Assembly (NCBI RefSeq): GCF_010091945.1
Contig: NZ_WVIE01000003.1
Coordinates: forward strand, 211,051 to 275,050
Length of the DNA stretch: 64,000 nt
DNA from: Myxacorys almedinensis A
Lineage (GTDB): Bacteria; Cyanobacteriota; Cyanobacteriia; Leptolyngbyales; Leptolyngbyaceae
Reading direction: 5' to 3'
The position numbers and the translations under genes were made by a program. The first letter of the stretch is position 1, and each line of letters starts with the position of its first letter. Below the pieces are notes generated by a model. It had not been told where the DNA came from and searched no databases. It saw only the letters and a program-made list of their open reading frames with translations. Shown here in pieces: positions 55,558 through 63,004 of this stretch.

Positions 55558-57060
55558 CTACCCTCCGTTAGCATCAGAGCGTTGACTGAGCCGGAAGATC
55601 ACAAACTCGGCAGGCTTCACGACCGCCACCCCAATTTCGGTGATCACCTGACCGCGATCGCGCGATTCGGGCGGGTTGGTTTCCGCATCACATTTGACGT
55701 AAAACGCTTCTTCTGGCGTGGTGCCAAACAGCGCCCCACTGCGCCAAACGGTGAGCAAAAATGCCGTCACATTGCGCCGAATTCTTGCCCACAAGTCTGG
55801 AGAATTGGGTTCAAATACTGCCCACTGCGTGCCTTCATCGATCGACTCACGCAGAAAGTTCATCAAGCGCCGCACGCTGATGTACACCATCTCCGGATTG
55901 TCTTCGCCGCCCAGCGTTCGTGCGCCCCAGACGCGAATATTGCCATTGAGGGCACGAATGCAGTTGATGCCTTTAGGGTTTAGCCCGTCTTGCTGCCGTT
56001 TGCTGAGGTTATACTTCAAGCCCACCGCACCGAGCACCGATTCGTTTGCCGGAGCCTTGAACACCCCTCGTTGGTTATCCACACGGGCGTAAATTCCGGC
56101 GATATGCCCACTTGGGGGGACAAAGATTTGGCGATTGGTGGCAGGGTCAAAAACCTGTAACCAAGGGAAATACAGCGCCACATAGTCAGAGTTGAAGGGT
56201 TTCAGCGTCTCTAAAAGTGTAGGACTGCTCAAATCTGCGGTTTCAACCCCATCGAGCACCGCGACGCGATCTTGCATCTGTTCACAATGCGCCCGAATTT
56301 TGCCCAGCGTATCACTCCGAGATGCGATCGCAGCGTCGGGGATCATGCCGGGAACAGCAACGATCGCAATTTCATCGATCGCTTCAAACTGCGTCAAAGC
56401 ATCCTCTACGTCTTCCTCCGCAGCGACCGACACTACATAACAGCGCGTGCCCCCATTCCGAAAAAAGCCATAAACCGCGTGTGCCAGCAAACTTTGACCC
56501 GCCCTTGTTGAGAAGTCGCCGAAAAACTTTTTGAACTCACTGAAATTTGTACACAGTTTGACTTCGTTTGCCGCCGCCAAATCAACGGTTGTTGGTTCTG
56601 TTGCCCTAGGGAGGGTTGCCGTCCCACCCCCCACCGGAACCGGCGCAGCCACCCGCAACTGAAAAAACCCGGTGATTTTAGCCTCATCGGCGGGGGCGGT
56701 ATCAAATTCTACAACTGCCCGATTTCCCTCATTTTTAAGACTGACTGCCGTCCGTGCCCGACCATTCACCGCAAAGCCAAAGCTCCCCGCATCGGTCACA
56801 ACGTCTGCGGTGGAAAATTGAGATGTTTTGGGTAGCTCAAATTCCTTCTGAGTTCCATCTCCGGTGCCAATGTCCACAGGCGCATCTTGAGAACCGATCG
56901 ATTGAAATGTTGTGTCGTCGGGAGGTGTTGGGGCGGTTTCACCGTTGGTGGCAATTACACCAATAAAGCCAGCCGTACTAGTTCCAACGCCAGCGATCGG
57001 GGCATTTCCCGATGACACTTCCTCAACGTATACACCCGGTGAGAAATAGTTAGTGGGCAT
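55558..57060 (-). CDS. eCIS contractile sheath protein A (with inserted domain)
   Basis: The 500-residue sheath has the same core as sheath B: SPGVYVEEVSSGNAPIAGVG at the N-terminus, PPSGHIAGIYARVDNQRGVF, NIRVWGARTLGGEDNPE, and CDAETNPPESRDRGQVITEI. It also has an extra beta-rich insert of about 120 residues between roughly residues 38 and 160. Two-size sheath pairs are known in Afp-like systems (Afp2-4). It is the first structural gene after the Pvc16-like and carboxypeptidase-regulatory-like genes. Confidence 0.94.
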   Translation of the reverse strand: MPTNYFSPGVYVEEVSSGNAPIAGVGTSTAGFIGVIATNGETAPTPPDDTTFQSIGSQDAPVDIGTGDGTQKEFELPKTSQFSTADVVTDAGSFGFAVNGRARTAVSLKNEGNRAVVEFDTAPADEAKITGFFQLRVAAPVPVGGGTATLPRATEPTTVDLAAANEVKLCTNFSEFKKFFGDFSTRAGQSLLAHAVYGFFRNGGTRCYVVSVAAEEDVEDALTQFEAIDEIAIVAVPGMIPDAAIASRSDTLGKIRAHCEQMQDRVAVLDGVETADLSSPTLLETLKPFNSDYVALYFPWLQVFDPATNRQIFVPPSGHIAGIYARVDNQRGVFKAPANESVLGAVGLKYNLSKRQQDGLNPKGINCIRALNGNIRVWGARTLGGEDNPEMVYISVRRLMNFLRESIDEGTQWAVFEPNSPDLWARIRRNVTAFLLTVWRSGALFGTTPEEAFYVKCDAETNPPESRDRGQVITEIGVAVVKPAEFVIFRLSQRSDANGG

Positions 57061-57211
57061 TCGCGTTGCTCCTTGAGAATGAATTTGGAATCGCTAAATA
57101 AAACGAAATAGGAAAGGGTGAAATGGTAAATTTAAATAAAAGGCTTTTAGAATGTTTGAATTCCCTTCAGTTATAGAAAGAGGAACGTAAAACACTCACC
57201 GTTGCAAATTG

Positions 57212-57856
57212 CTAGTTGCGCTTCAAGTTAAAATCCAAGGTTTGCACCTGTCCTTGACTTAGCTGCACGCCTGTAGCCACGGTCTGATATCCCACCGCCG
57301 AAACTGTGACGATCGGTCTTGGCGAATCAAGCGGGGGTTGCCACACCTCTAGTTGGGTCAGCAAATATTGACCAGCGCGATCGCTAAACGCGAGGGTTGG
57401 GCTACCTTCTACTTGAATTTTTGCCATGGCAATTGGCTCATCTCCGGTGCTGATCTGCCCCTTGAGTGCCGTTGTGGGCAAAGCAATCTCAACGATGTGA
57501 TGGCGAATTGTGCCCTCGGTATCACGGGAAACAGTGATGTTTTGAACGATCGCCCGATCGTAACGGGTGCCAGAGTTGGGTAGCGAAACCGTCAGGCTAT
57601 AATCGCCATCTGGTAAGTCTAGAAAACTGAAATGCCCTTGAGTCGCCGTATGAGTGCGATCGGGGCGATGGCGCAAGGTGACCCATTTTTCGCCATGCTG
57701 CATCGCGTTGAGCGCGAGCCAACGGGTAAACCGCTCTGGCGCGTGAGTAATATGCACCTCGGCACCGCCGATCGCAGCGCCCGTTTCAGCATCAGCCACC
57801 ATACCCGCGATCGCAACTTGGTGGCGGGCTGTCTTCAGGTTGATCCACGTCGTCAT
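57212..57856 (-). CDS. Carboxypeptidase-regulatory-like beta-sandwich protein in the operon
   Basis: The 214-residue protein has two beta-sandwich repeats of the carboxypeptidase regulatory type. The first is IAGMVADAETGAAIGGAEVH with GHFSFLDLPDGDYSLTVSLP; the second is LKGQISTGDEPIAMAKIQVE with GQYLLTQLEVWQ. No catalytic residues or signal peptide are seen. Its place between cap and sheath genes suggests decoration of the particle or terminator, but no analogue in the Afp/PVC particles is known to me. Confidence 0.8.
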   Translation of the reverse strand: MTTWINLKTARHQVAIAGMVADAETGAAIGGAEVHITHAPERFTRWLALNAMQHGEKWVTLRHRPDRTHTATQGHFSFLDLPDGDYSLTVSLPNSGTRYDRAIVQNITVSRDTEGTIRHHIVEIALPTTALKGQISTGDEPIAMAKIQVEGSPTLAFSDRAGQYLLTQLEVWQPPLDSPRPIVTVSAVGYQTVATGVQLSQGQVQTLDFNLKRN

Positions 57857-57959
57857 TGCACCCCCTTACCTTACAAATCAAGCCGAACAAATAGAACCGA
57901 TGATCGACTCCTAGTCCCTCAGTTCAGCTTCGACAGACCACTCGTGATCCCTAAATAAA

Positions 57960-58544
57960 TCACAGGCGTTTATCGACAACAAGCGGCACCGTCTCTGCTT
58001 CAGAATAAACCGGGACAGAAATCGTCACCGTGTAATTCATGGCAGGCTTGGGGCGTCCCCCCATGGCTTGCCAAAACTCACCTAGACTTTGCAATTGGGC
58101 TGGACGAAGCGCCAGCGATCGCAGGGGCGGTTCTTGCCCTCGCAATTTTCCCTGTAAGATGGCGGCTGGAAGAATAGGATAGCGGAGCAGCGCTTCCATC
58201 ACTTCTCCTAACAGGCTGTGCTCGGTTTGGGGATCGGGTCGGGTGCTAGACGACCAGACCGTAGCCAGATAAGAGCAATCGACCCGCACAGGAGGACGAC
58301 TTCTCCGCGCTGTTCCGTTCGGTTGGCGATCAACCGCCCATTGCGTGTTTCGCAATTCCAAGTTTTCTCGCACATCATATAGAAACAGATTGATCACCGG
58401 AGCGTTGGAAAGTTGGCTAGTAAACTCGCGATCAGGCGTTGCAAAACTGATCGATACTCTGGTGGCAGCCTCTGCTCCCACTAAGGCTGGAGGGAGTTCA
58501 CGTTTGAGTAATTCCTCTAACGTTTTATCCAGGTCGCTAAGCAT
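57960..58544 (-). CDS. DUF4255 / Pvc16-like cap (tube terminator)
   Basis: The 194-residue protein matches the Pvc16 N-terminal (DUF4255) family: LEELLKRELP near the start, VINLFLYDVRENLELRN, and PPVRVDCSYLATVWSSSTR with LLGEVMEALLRYP. It caps the distal end of tube and sheath (CIS16). It sits between the AAA+ ATPase and the carboxypeptidase-regulatory-like gene. Confidence 0.92.
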   Translation of the reverse strand: MLSDLDKTLEELLKRELPPALVGAEAATRVSISFATPDREFTSQLSNAPVINLFLYDVRENLELRNTQWAVDRQPNGTARRSRPPVRVDCSYLATVWSSSTRPDPQTEHSLLGEVMEALLRYPILPAAILQGKLRGQEPPLRSLALRPAQLQSLGEFWQAMGGRPKPAMNYTVTISVPVYSEAETVPLVVDKRL

Positions 58545-58799
58545 TCCGACATCTCCTACCCTTGTAAGACATCAATCAACGCAAGTTTAATAGCGTTTTC
58601 GTTCTCGACCTCATTAGTTATAAGGTATAAAGTTGCAATTTTAGAGTTCAATACAGAAAAGTTAAGGATTTTGCTGCGTAATTATTTTTAATGGTTGAGA
58701 TAGAGTTAAGAATTTCTAAGTTTACTTAAGCCTTGCGATTAGTATAGATGTCACCCGAAGGAACCGCACCTAATCAGGTCTTGCGATCGCAGATCCATC

Positions 58800-60902
58800 T
58801 CATTCGTCCATCAACACTTTGCCCATTTTTTGATATTCCCGCCGCACCGCGTGAAGCAGATGCCGCATTTGCAAAGGTTCTTCTTCACTAGCTGCCAAAA
58901 ACGCCGCCGCCACAGCAATGTTGCGAATGTTGGCTCCGGTAATCTCGAAGCGTCGAGCTAACCCATTTAAATCGAGATCGGCGCTTTGAGGCAGGGTGTC
59001 GGGCAAAATTTGTTGCCAAATCCGCATGCGATCGCGCTGATTGGGGGGTGGAAAATCAATGAGAAACCGCAATCGGCGAACAAACGCATCGTCTAGATTG
59101 CTTTGCAAATTGGTAGTTAAAATGGCGATGCCTTCATACTCTTCCATCTTTTGCAAGAGATAACCGATTTCTAGATTTGCATAGCGATCGTGGGAATCTT
59201 TGATCTCCGATCGTTTACCAAATAGGGCATCCGCTTCATCAAACAACAGAATTGCGTTAGAGTTGGCAGCCGTGGTAAAGATGCGATCGAGGTTTTTCTC
59301 GGTTTCGCCGATGTATTTGCTTACTACTTGAGACAAGTCAATTTTGTACAGATCAAGCTGTAACTCGTGAGCAATCACCTCAGCCGCCATTGTTTTCCCG
59401 GTTCCGGGCTGACCTGAAAACAAAACATTCAAGCCTTTGCCCAGAGATAGTTTCCGCTCAAATCCCCAGTCGCCATAGACCTGATGCCGATGTTTCGCCT
59501 GATCACAAAGTTCGTGCAAGAGCTTGAGTTGATCGGGCGGCAGAATGATGTCGTCCCACCTGTATTTCGGTTCAACTTTGCGGGCAAGGGTTTCTAACTC
59601 GTGACCCGATTGAGTGCGAGCCGCCGCAAATAAATCCAAAATTGAGGGATGGGTGTTGGCGTGTAAGTTAGCGGTATGCTGGGCAGTCGCGATCGCATCT
59701 GCAATTTGCTCATCGGTAAGCCGAAACCGATCGGCTAATGCATCTAAATCGGGATCATCTAACGCCAGATCGATCGCGGCTAAATCGGTTTGCCAGCGAT
59801 CGCGGCGGTGATGAAAGTGAGGCATCGGAAAGGGCAAGGTCACAACCCCCAATGGCTCTGGGCTTCCGGGTCTCCACGATCTCGTTCCCGATAACAACGT
59901 GATTCCTCGACTTGTGGCTAAGGCAGTAAGCAACCATTTGTGAGCGTCTGGCTCAAGCGCGTCGATCCCGTCTAGATGCAGCACCGCGTTTTGGAACCAG
60001 GCATCGCGAAACAGACACTTTAACAGCGGTTCAACGGTGGCTTTGGGTTCAAGAATGCGGGTTAAATCTGCGATCAAAAGCGGGGTTTGCAGTTGGGTTG
60101 CAAGTGCGATCGCAGTTTGCCGTTTTGCCGGACGATCGACGCCTTGAAAATACAGCCGTAATGGTTTCTGGGTTTGCCAGTGTTGCTGCACGAGTCGCAA
60201 AAGCGATTTCTTCGGAGGGTCGTTTTGCTCTAGTTGAGCCAATTTTGCAGGGTCTTGAGTGTTGTTTTTAGAATCGATCCATTGACAAAAAGGCGTCAAT
60301 CGCTCATCTATTCCTGGTTGACCCAGCAGAAATCGCAGGAGCGAATCATCGAGATGCAATTCCCGTCCTAATAAGGTCGGTTTAGGGTGCGTTGGGTCGG
60401 TCACGAGATGCAGTAAGGCGTGGTGAATGAGCGGGGCACCAGTGGCAAAGTGAGCGCGACGATCGAGCCGCTCAGCCGCCGATGCACACAGTAAATTCAA
60501 CGCTAAGTCAACACTGGGTCGCTGACATCGGACATCATCTTGCAAATAGGCATAGAGCCGTTCATAGCGTCGATCGAGTTCGGGAGCCAGCGCGATCGCA
60601 ATGACTTCGAGATCAAATTCAGATAATTCAAACGTTTGCTGTAACCATGACCAACGAGATTGCTGCGGGGTTAATTGCGGTACACCCGCATCGTCTGGAG
60701 AAGCTTTCAACGGAAAAAGCGGAACGCCTGGAGGTCGGCTGAGCAAGCGATCGACCTCACCGGGATCGATGTGCATTCCGCGATAGGGATCGGTTTCTGC
60801 TTCAGCACCAAACGTTTTGTGTGCGGCTGCGATCGCATATTCTAACCGTCGATCGAGCCGTTGTAACCAGGGCAAGAGTTCATCTAGAGCAGAATCCTTC
60901 AC
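58800..60902 (-). CDS. AAA+ ATPase (Afp15/Pvc15-like) with degenerate first ATPase unit
   Basis: The 700-residue protein has a helical N-terminus and a first AAA-like unit (about 230-360) with a damaged Walker A (QGVDRPAKRQT) and Walker B-like VLHLDGIDALE. A complete second unit follows, with Walker A GQPGTGKTM near residue 500, Walker B ILLFDEADALFG near 553 and the arginine-finger region DDAFVRRLRFLIDFPPP. Such ATPases are universal in eCIS operons and are thought to aid assembly or cargo loading. It is 19 bp after the DUF4157 gene. Confidence 0.93.
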   Translation of the reverse strand: MKDSALDELLPWLQRLDRRLEYAIAAAHKTFGAEAETDPYRGMHIDPGEVDRLLSRPPGVPLFPLKASPDDAGVPQLTPQQSRWSWLQQTFELSEFDLEVIAIALAPELDRRYERLYAYLQDDVRCQRPSVDLALNLLCASAAERLDRRAHFATGAPLIHHALLHLVTDPTHPKPTLLGRELHLDDSLLRFLLGQPGIDERLTPFCQWIDSKNNTQDPAKLAQLEQNDPPKKSLLRLVQQHWQTQKPLRLYFQGVDRPAKRQTAIALATQLQTPLLIADLTRILEPKATVEPLLKCLFRDAWFQNAVLHLDGIDALEPDAHKWLLTALATSRGITLLSGTRSWRPGSPEPLGVVTLPFPMPHFHHRRDRWQTDLAAIDLALDDPDLDALADRFRLTDEQIADAIATAQHTANLHANTHPSILDLFAAARTQSGHELETLARKVEPKYRWDDIILPPDQLKLLHELCDQAKHRHQVYGDWGFERKLSLGKGLNVLFSGQPGTGKTMAAEVIAHELQLDLYKIDLSQVVSKYIGETEKNLDRIFTTAANSNAILLFDEADALFGKRSEIKDSHDRYANLEIGYLLQKMEEYEGIAILTTNLQSNLDDAFVRRLRFLIDFPPPNQRDRMRIWQQILPDTLPQSADLDLNGLARRFEITGANIRNIAVAAAFLAASEEEPLQMRHLLHAVRREYQKMGKVLMDE

Positions 60903-60921
60903 ATTAAGCGCTCCAACTTAA

Positions 60922-62820
60922 CTACGGTGCATTTGTTGCATCCACCACTTGCCCAAAATAGCTTTTTGCACTGTTCGCCTTGGTCGGTTTATCCAAGTTT
61001 TTCTTGAGCAAATCTTCACCAATGATCGCCCACTGCTCTAGATCCGTAACTTCTCCGAGATCCTTTAGCTTGCGCTTGACATGCTCAAATCGTGCGATCG
61101 TTGCCTCAATTTCTGCATTCGTCAGGAGTCCTGTTAAGACGTTACGAACTTGATTAGAAGACACTCGATTGATGGAATCTTTCACCGCTTTGTCAACAAA
61201 CGAAGGCAACCCTTTGAAATGCGATTGCCATCTCCCTTTGCCAATTCCTGGAACCCCTAATGTGCCTTGATCGGTTCGTCCCTCAACAAAGGCTTCATTG
61301 CTTTTCTCGCCAAATGCCAGATCGTTGTCAATCCCGGTTACTTTACCCGTTTCTTTATCAATAAAATAGTTTCCAGGATGGCGATCCAACTGCCCGATAA
61401 TGGCGTCTAGCACTTGCAGCGTAGATAAATCTCTTCGGGTTTGTGCATTCCCATAGTCGATCGATCGGTCATAGGTAACAAGATTCAGCTTGGGAGACGC
61501 TCCGGGTGCAGCTTCCGAGACACTCCCTATCTGATTGTTGTGAGCAGCAAATTCAGTCTGGGTCAAAATATCAGTGCCCAATAGCTGATCGATGCGGGAG
61601 GCTGCCACGGCTCGCGCGGCTTGATCGCTCTTTTGAGGGATGCCTTGAACACTTGCCGTATAAGCCTTCTGACTTGGCTCAAGCAAAGGTTTAAAGAAAC
61701 CAACCTTACGACCTTCAGGAGTGTCATAAACCAATCGGCTCACCGTTGCCATATTGCCACTCGCCTGTTTCCCCTGTTGACCAGGAACCAAATTTTTGTC
61801 AATAAAATCTGTTCCGCCTTCCTTTGTAATGCTGTGAATGAGTTCCTCGTGAAAGACCGAATACATCTCATTTTTCGGTCCTTCTTCAAGCAGGTGAGGA
61901 TAGTCCTCGGCGTACTTCTGCAAGACTTCATCGGTGATTTGACGCGGCGTTTTCGCTCGTCCTTCTTTACGTTCAATGCCTTCAAGATGACGCCCGATGT
62001 CAATGGGTGGCAAATTTGCCAGGGAAGACTGTCTTTGAGGTTGGTTTTGGGCAAGCGCAGGTTGATTAACAGGAATAATTTGAATGGGGGGTGGGTTTCG
62101 TCGATCTTGCGCGCCTCTACGACCAGACTCGCCAAGCTTAATTCCATACTTGTTTCCCAGTTTGTATCGCAGATCCTTAAGAGGTTTTCGTTGGATGGCT
62201 CCACCTGTTGCGGGAGTCGTAGAGGGTTGACTGCTGACGTGCTGACTCGCCATTTGAACCGGTTCAGCCAGAGCGGCTTTCGCTCCCATTGCCTCTGCCT
62301 CCGCTTCCAGTCTCGGATCGCTATTCAGGGATAAGTCTGATCCCGAAGGAGTTGGCACTCGCCGCGATCGCTGCTGCACCACATGCGCCAGTTCATGTCC
62401 TAGCCGTTTCTTCCCGTCTGGGGTTTCAAAGTTAGCGTAACCGGGAGCCACCCCGATGTTTTTGCCATCGGTCAGCGCTTCAGCATTTAACTCCGTGGCT
62501 GCCCTCCCTTTATGCACGCGAATCTCTGAGAAGTCTGTCCCAAACGCAAACTCCATCTGTTGCCGGACAGGATCAGGCAGGGGTTGACCGCGACCCGCAA
62601 ACAACTCCTGAGATAACCCCCGAAACGAAGGTGCAGGCGGCGCAGAACGCTCTGCGATGCCAGAGAGAGACCGATCCGCGATCGCCTGATGAGTTGCCCG
62701 ATTGCCCCTAGCCGCCTGAAATTGCAGCACCGGATGCTCAGGCTCTCTGGTGGGTGGGCAATGTTGCTGATGAACCTCCGCAGCACTCGTTTTGTCGACA
62801 TTAACTTGCGGTTGTTTCAT
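60922..62820 (-). CDS. DUF4157 protein fused to a predicted PI3/PI4-kinase-like domain (candidate effector)
   Basis: The 632-residue product starts MKQPQVNVDKTSAAEVHQQH. Residues about 80-150 are the eCIS core domain DUF4157, with HELAH (H142, E143, H146) in a Zn-metallopeptidase motif. A disordered linker follows (about 190-295). The C-terminal half shows a kinase-like plan: Lys377 in KVGFFKPLL, the catalytic loop LDRHPGNYF (D479, H481, N484), and a DFG-like VTGIDNDLAFG (D498 or D500), spaced as in PI3/PI4-kinase-like folds. There is no signal peptide. It is the first gene of the operon, just upstream of the AAA+ ATPase, which fits injected cargo. DUF4157 is recognised; kinase activity is inference. 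An upstream start at 62919 lacks family character. Confidence 0.88.
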   Translation of the reverse strand: MKQPQVNVDKTSAAEVHQQHCPPTREPEHPVLQFQAARGNRATHQAIADRSLSGIAERSAPPAPSFRGLSQELFAGRGQPLPDPVRQQMEFAFGTDFSEIRVHKGRAATELNAEALTDGKNIGVAPGYANFETPDGKKRLGHELAHVVQQRSRRVPTPSGSDLSLNSDPRLEAEAEAMGAKAALAEPVQMASQHVSSQPSTTPATGGAIQRKPLKDLRYKLGNKYGIKLGESGRRGAQDRRNPPPIQIIPVNQPALAQNQPQRQSSLANLPPIDIGRHLEGIERKEGRAKTPRQITDEVLQKYAEDYPHLLEEGPKNEMYSVFHEELIHSITKEGGTDFIDKNLVPGQQGKQASGNMATVSRLVYDTPEGRKVGFFKPLLEPSQKAYTASVQGIPQKSDQAARAVAASRIDQLLGTDILTQTEFAAHNNQIGSVSEAAPGASPKLNLVTYDRSIDYGNAQTRRDLSTLQVLDAIIGQLDRHPGNYFIDKETGKVTGIDNDLAFGEKSNEAFVEGRTDQGTLGVPGIGKGRWQSHFKGLPSFVDKAVKDSINRVSSNQVRNVLTGLLTNAEIEATIARFEHVKRKLKDLGEVTDLEQWAIIGEDLLKKNLDKPTKANSAKSYFGQVVDATNAP

Positions 62821-62847
62821 CTCTCGCCCCCCGCGATCGATATTGGG

Positions 62848-62869
62848 TATATCCTTTATAAAAGATATA
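62848..62869. promoter_or_regulatory. Near-palindrome upstream of the injection operon
   Basis: TATATCCTTTATAAAAGATATA is a 22-bp near-palindrome with one mismatched pair, 28-49 bp upstream of the DUF4157 start. It overlaps a plausible -10 region and could be the operon operator or promoter. Confidence 0.5.
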
Positions 62870-63004
62870 GTGCCAAAAATCGATATAGAAACGTTAAGGA
62901 GCGATCGCTTCTCAACCATCAGAGACTTAACTTAGCTCGACTTTATCCATCTTGAAGGAGAGGAAAGGAAGCAAGATTAGGAAAGCGTTGTTTGATTTGT
63001 CCTG

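Noticed and set aside
41013..62820. Prophage or T6SS interpretation of the tail-like genes
   Set aside because: No capsid, terminase, portal, integrase or lysis genes, and no TssJLM membrane complex. DUF4157, DUF4255 and AAA+ ATPase genes are eCIS markers.
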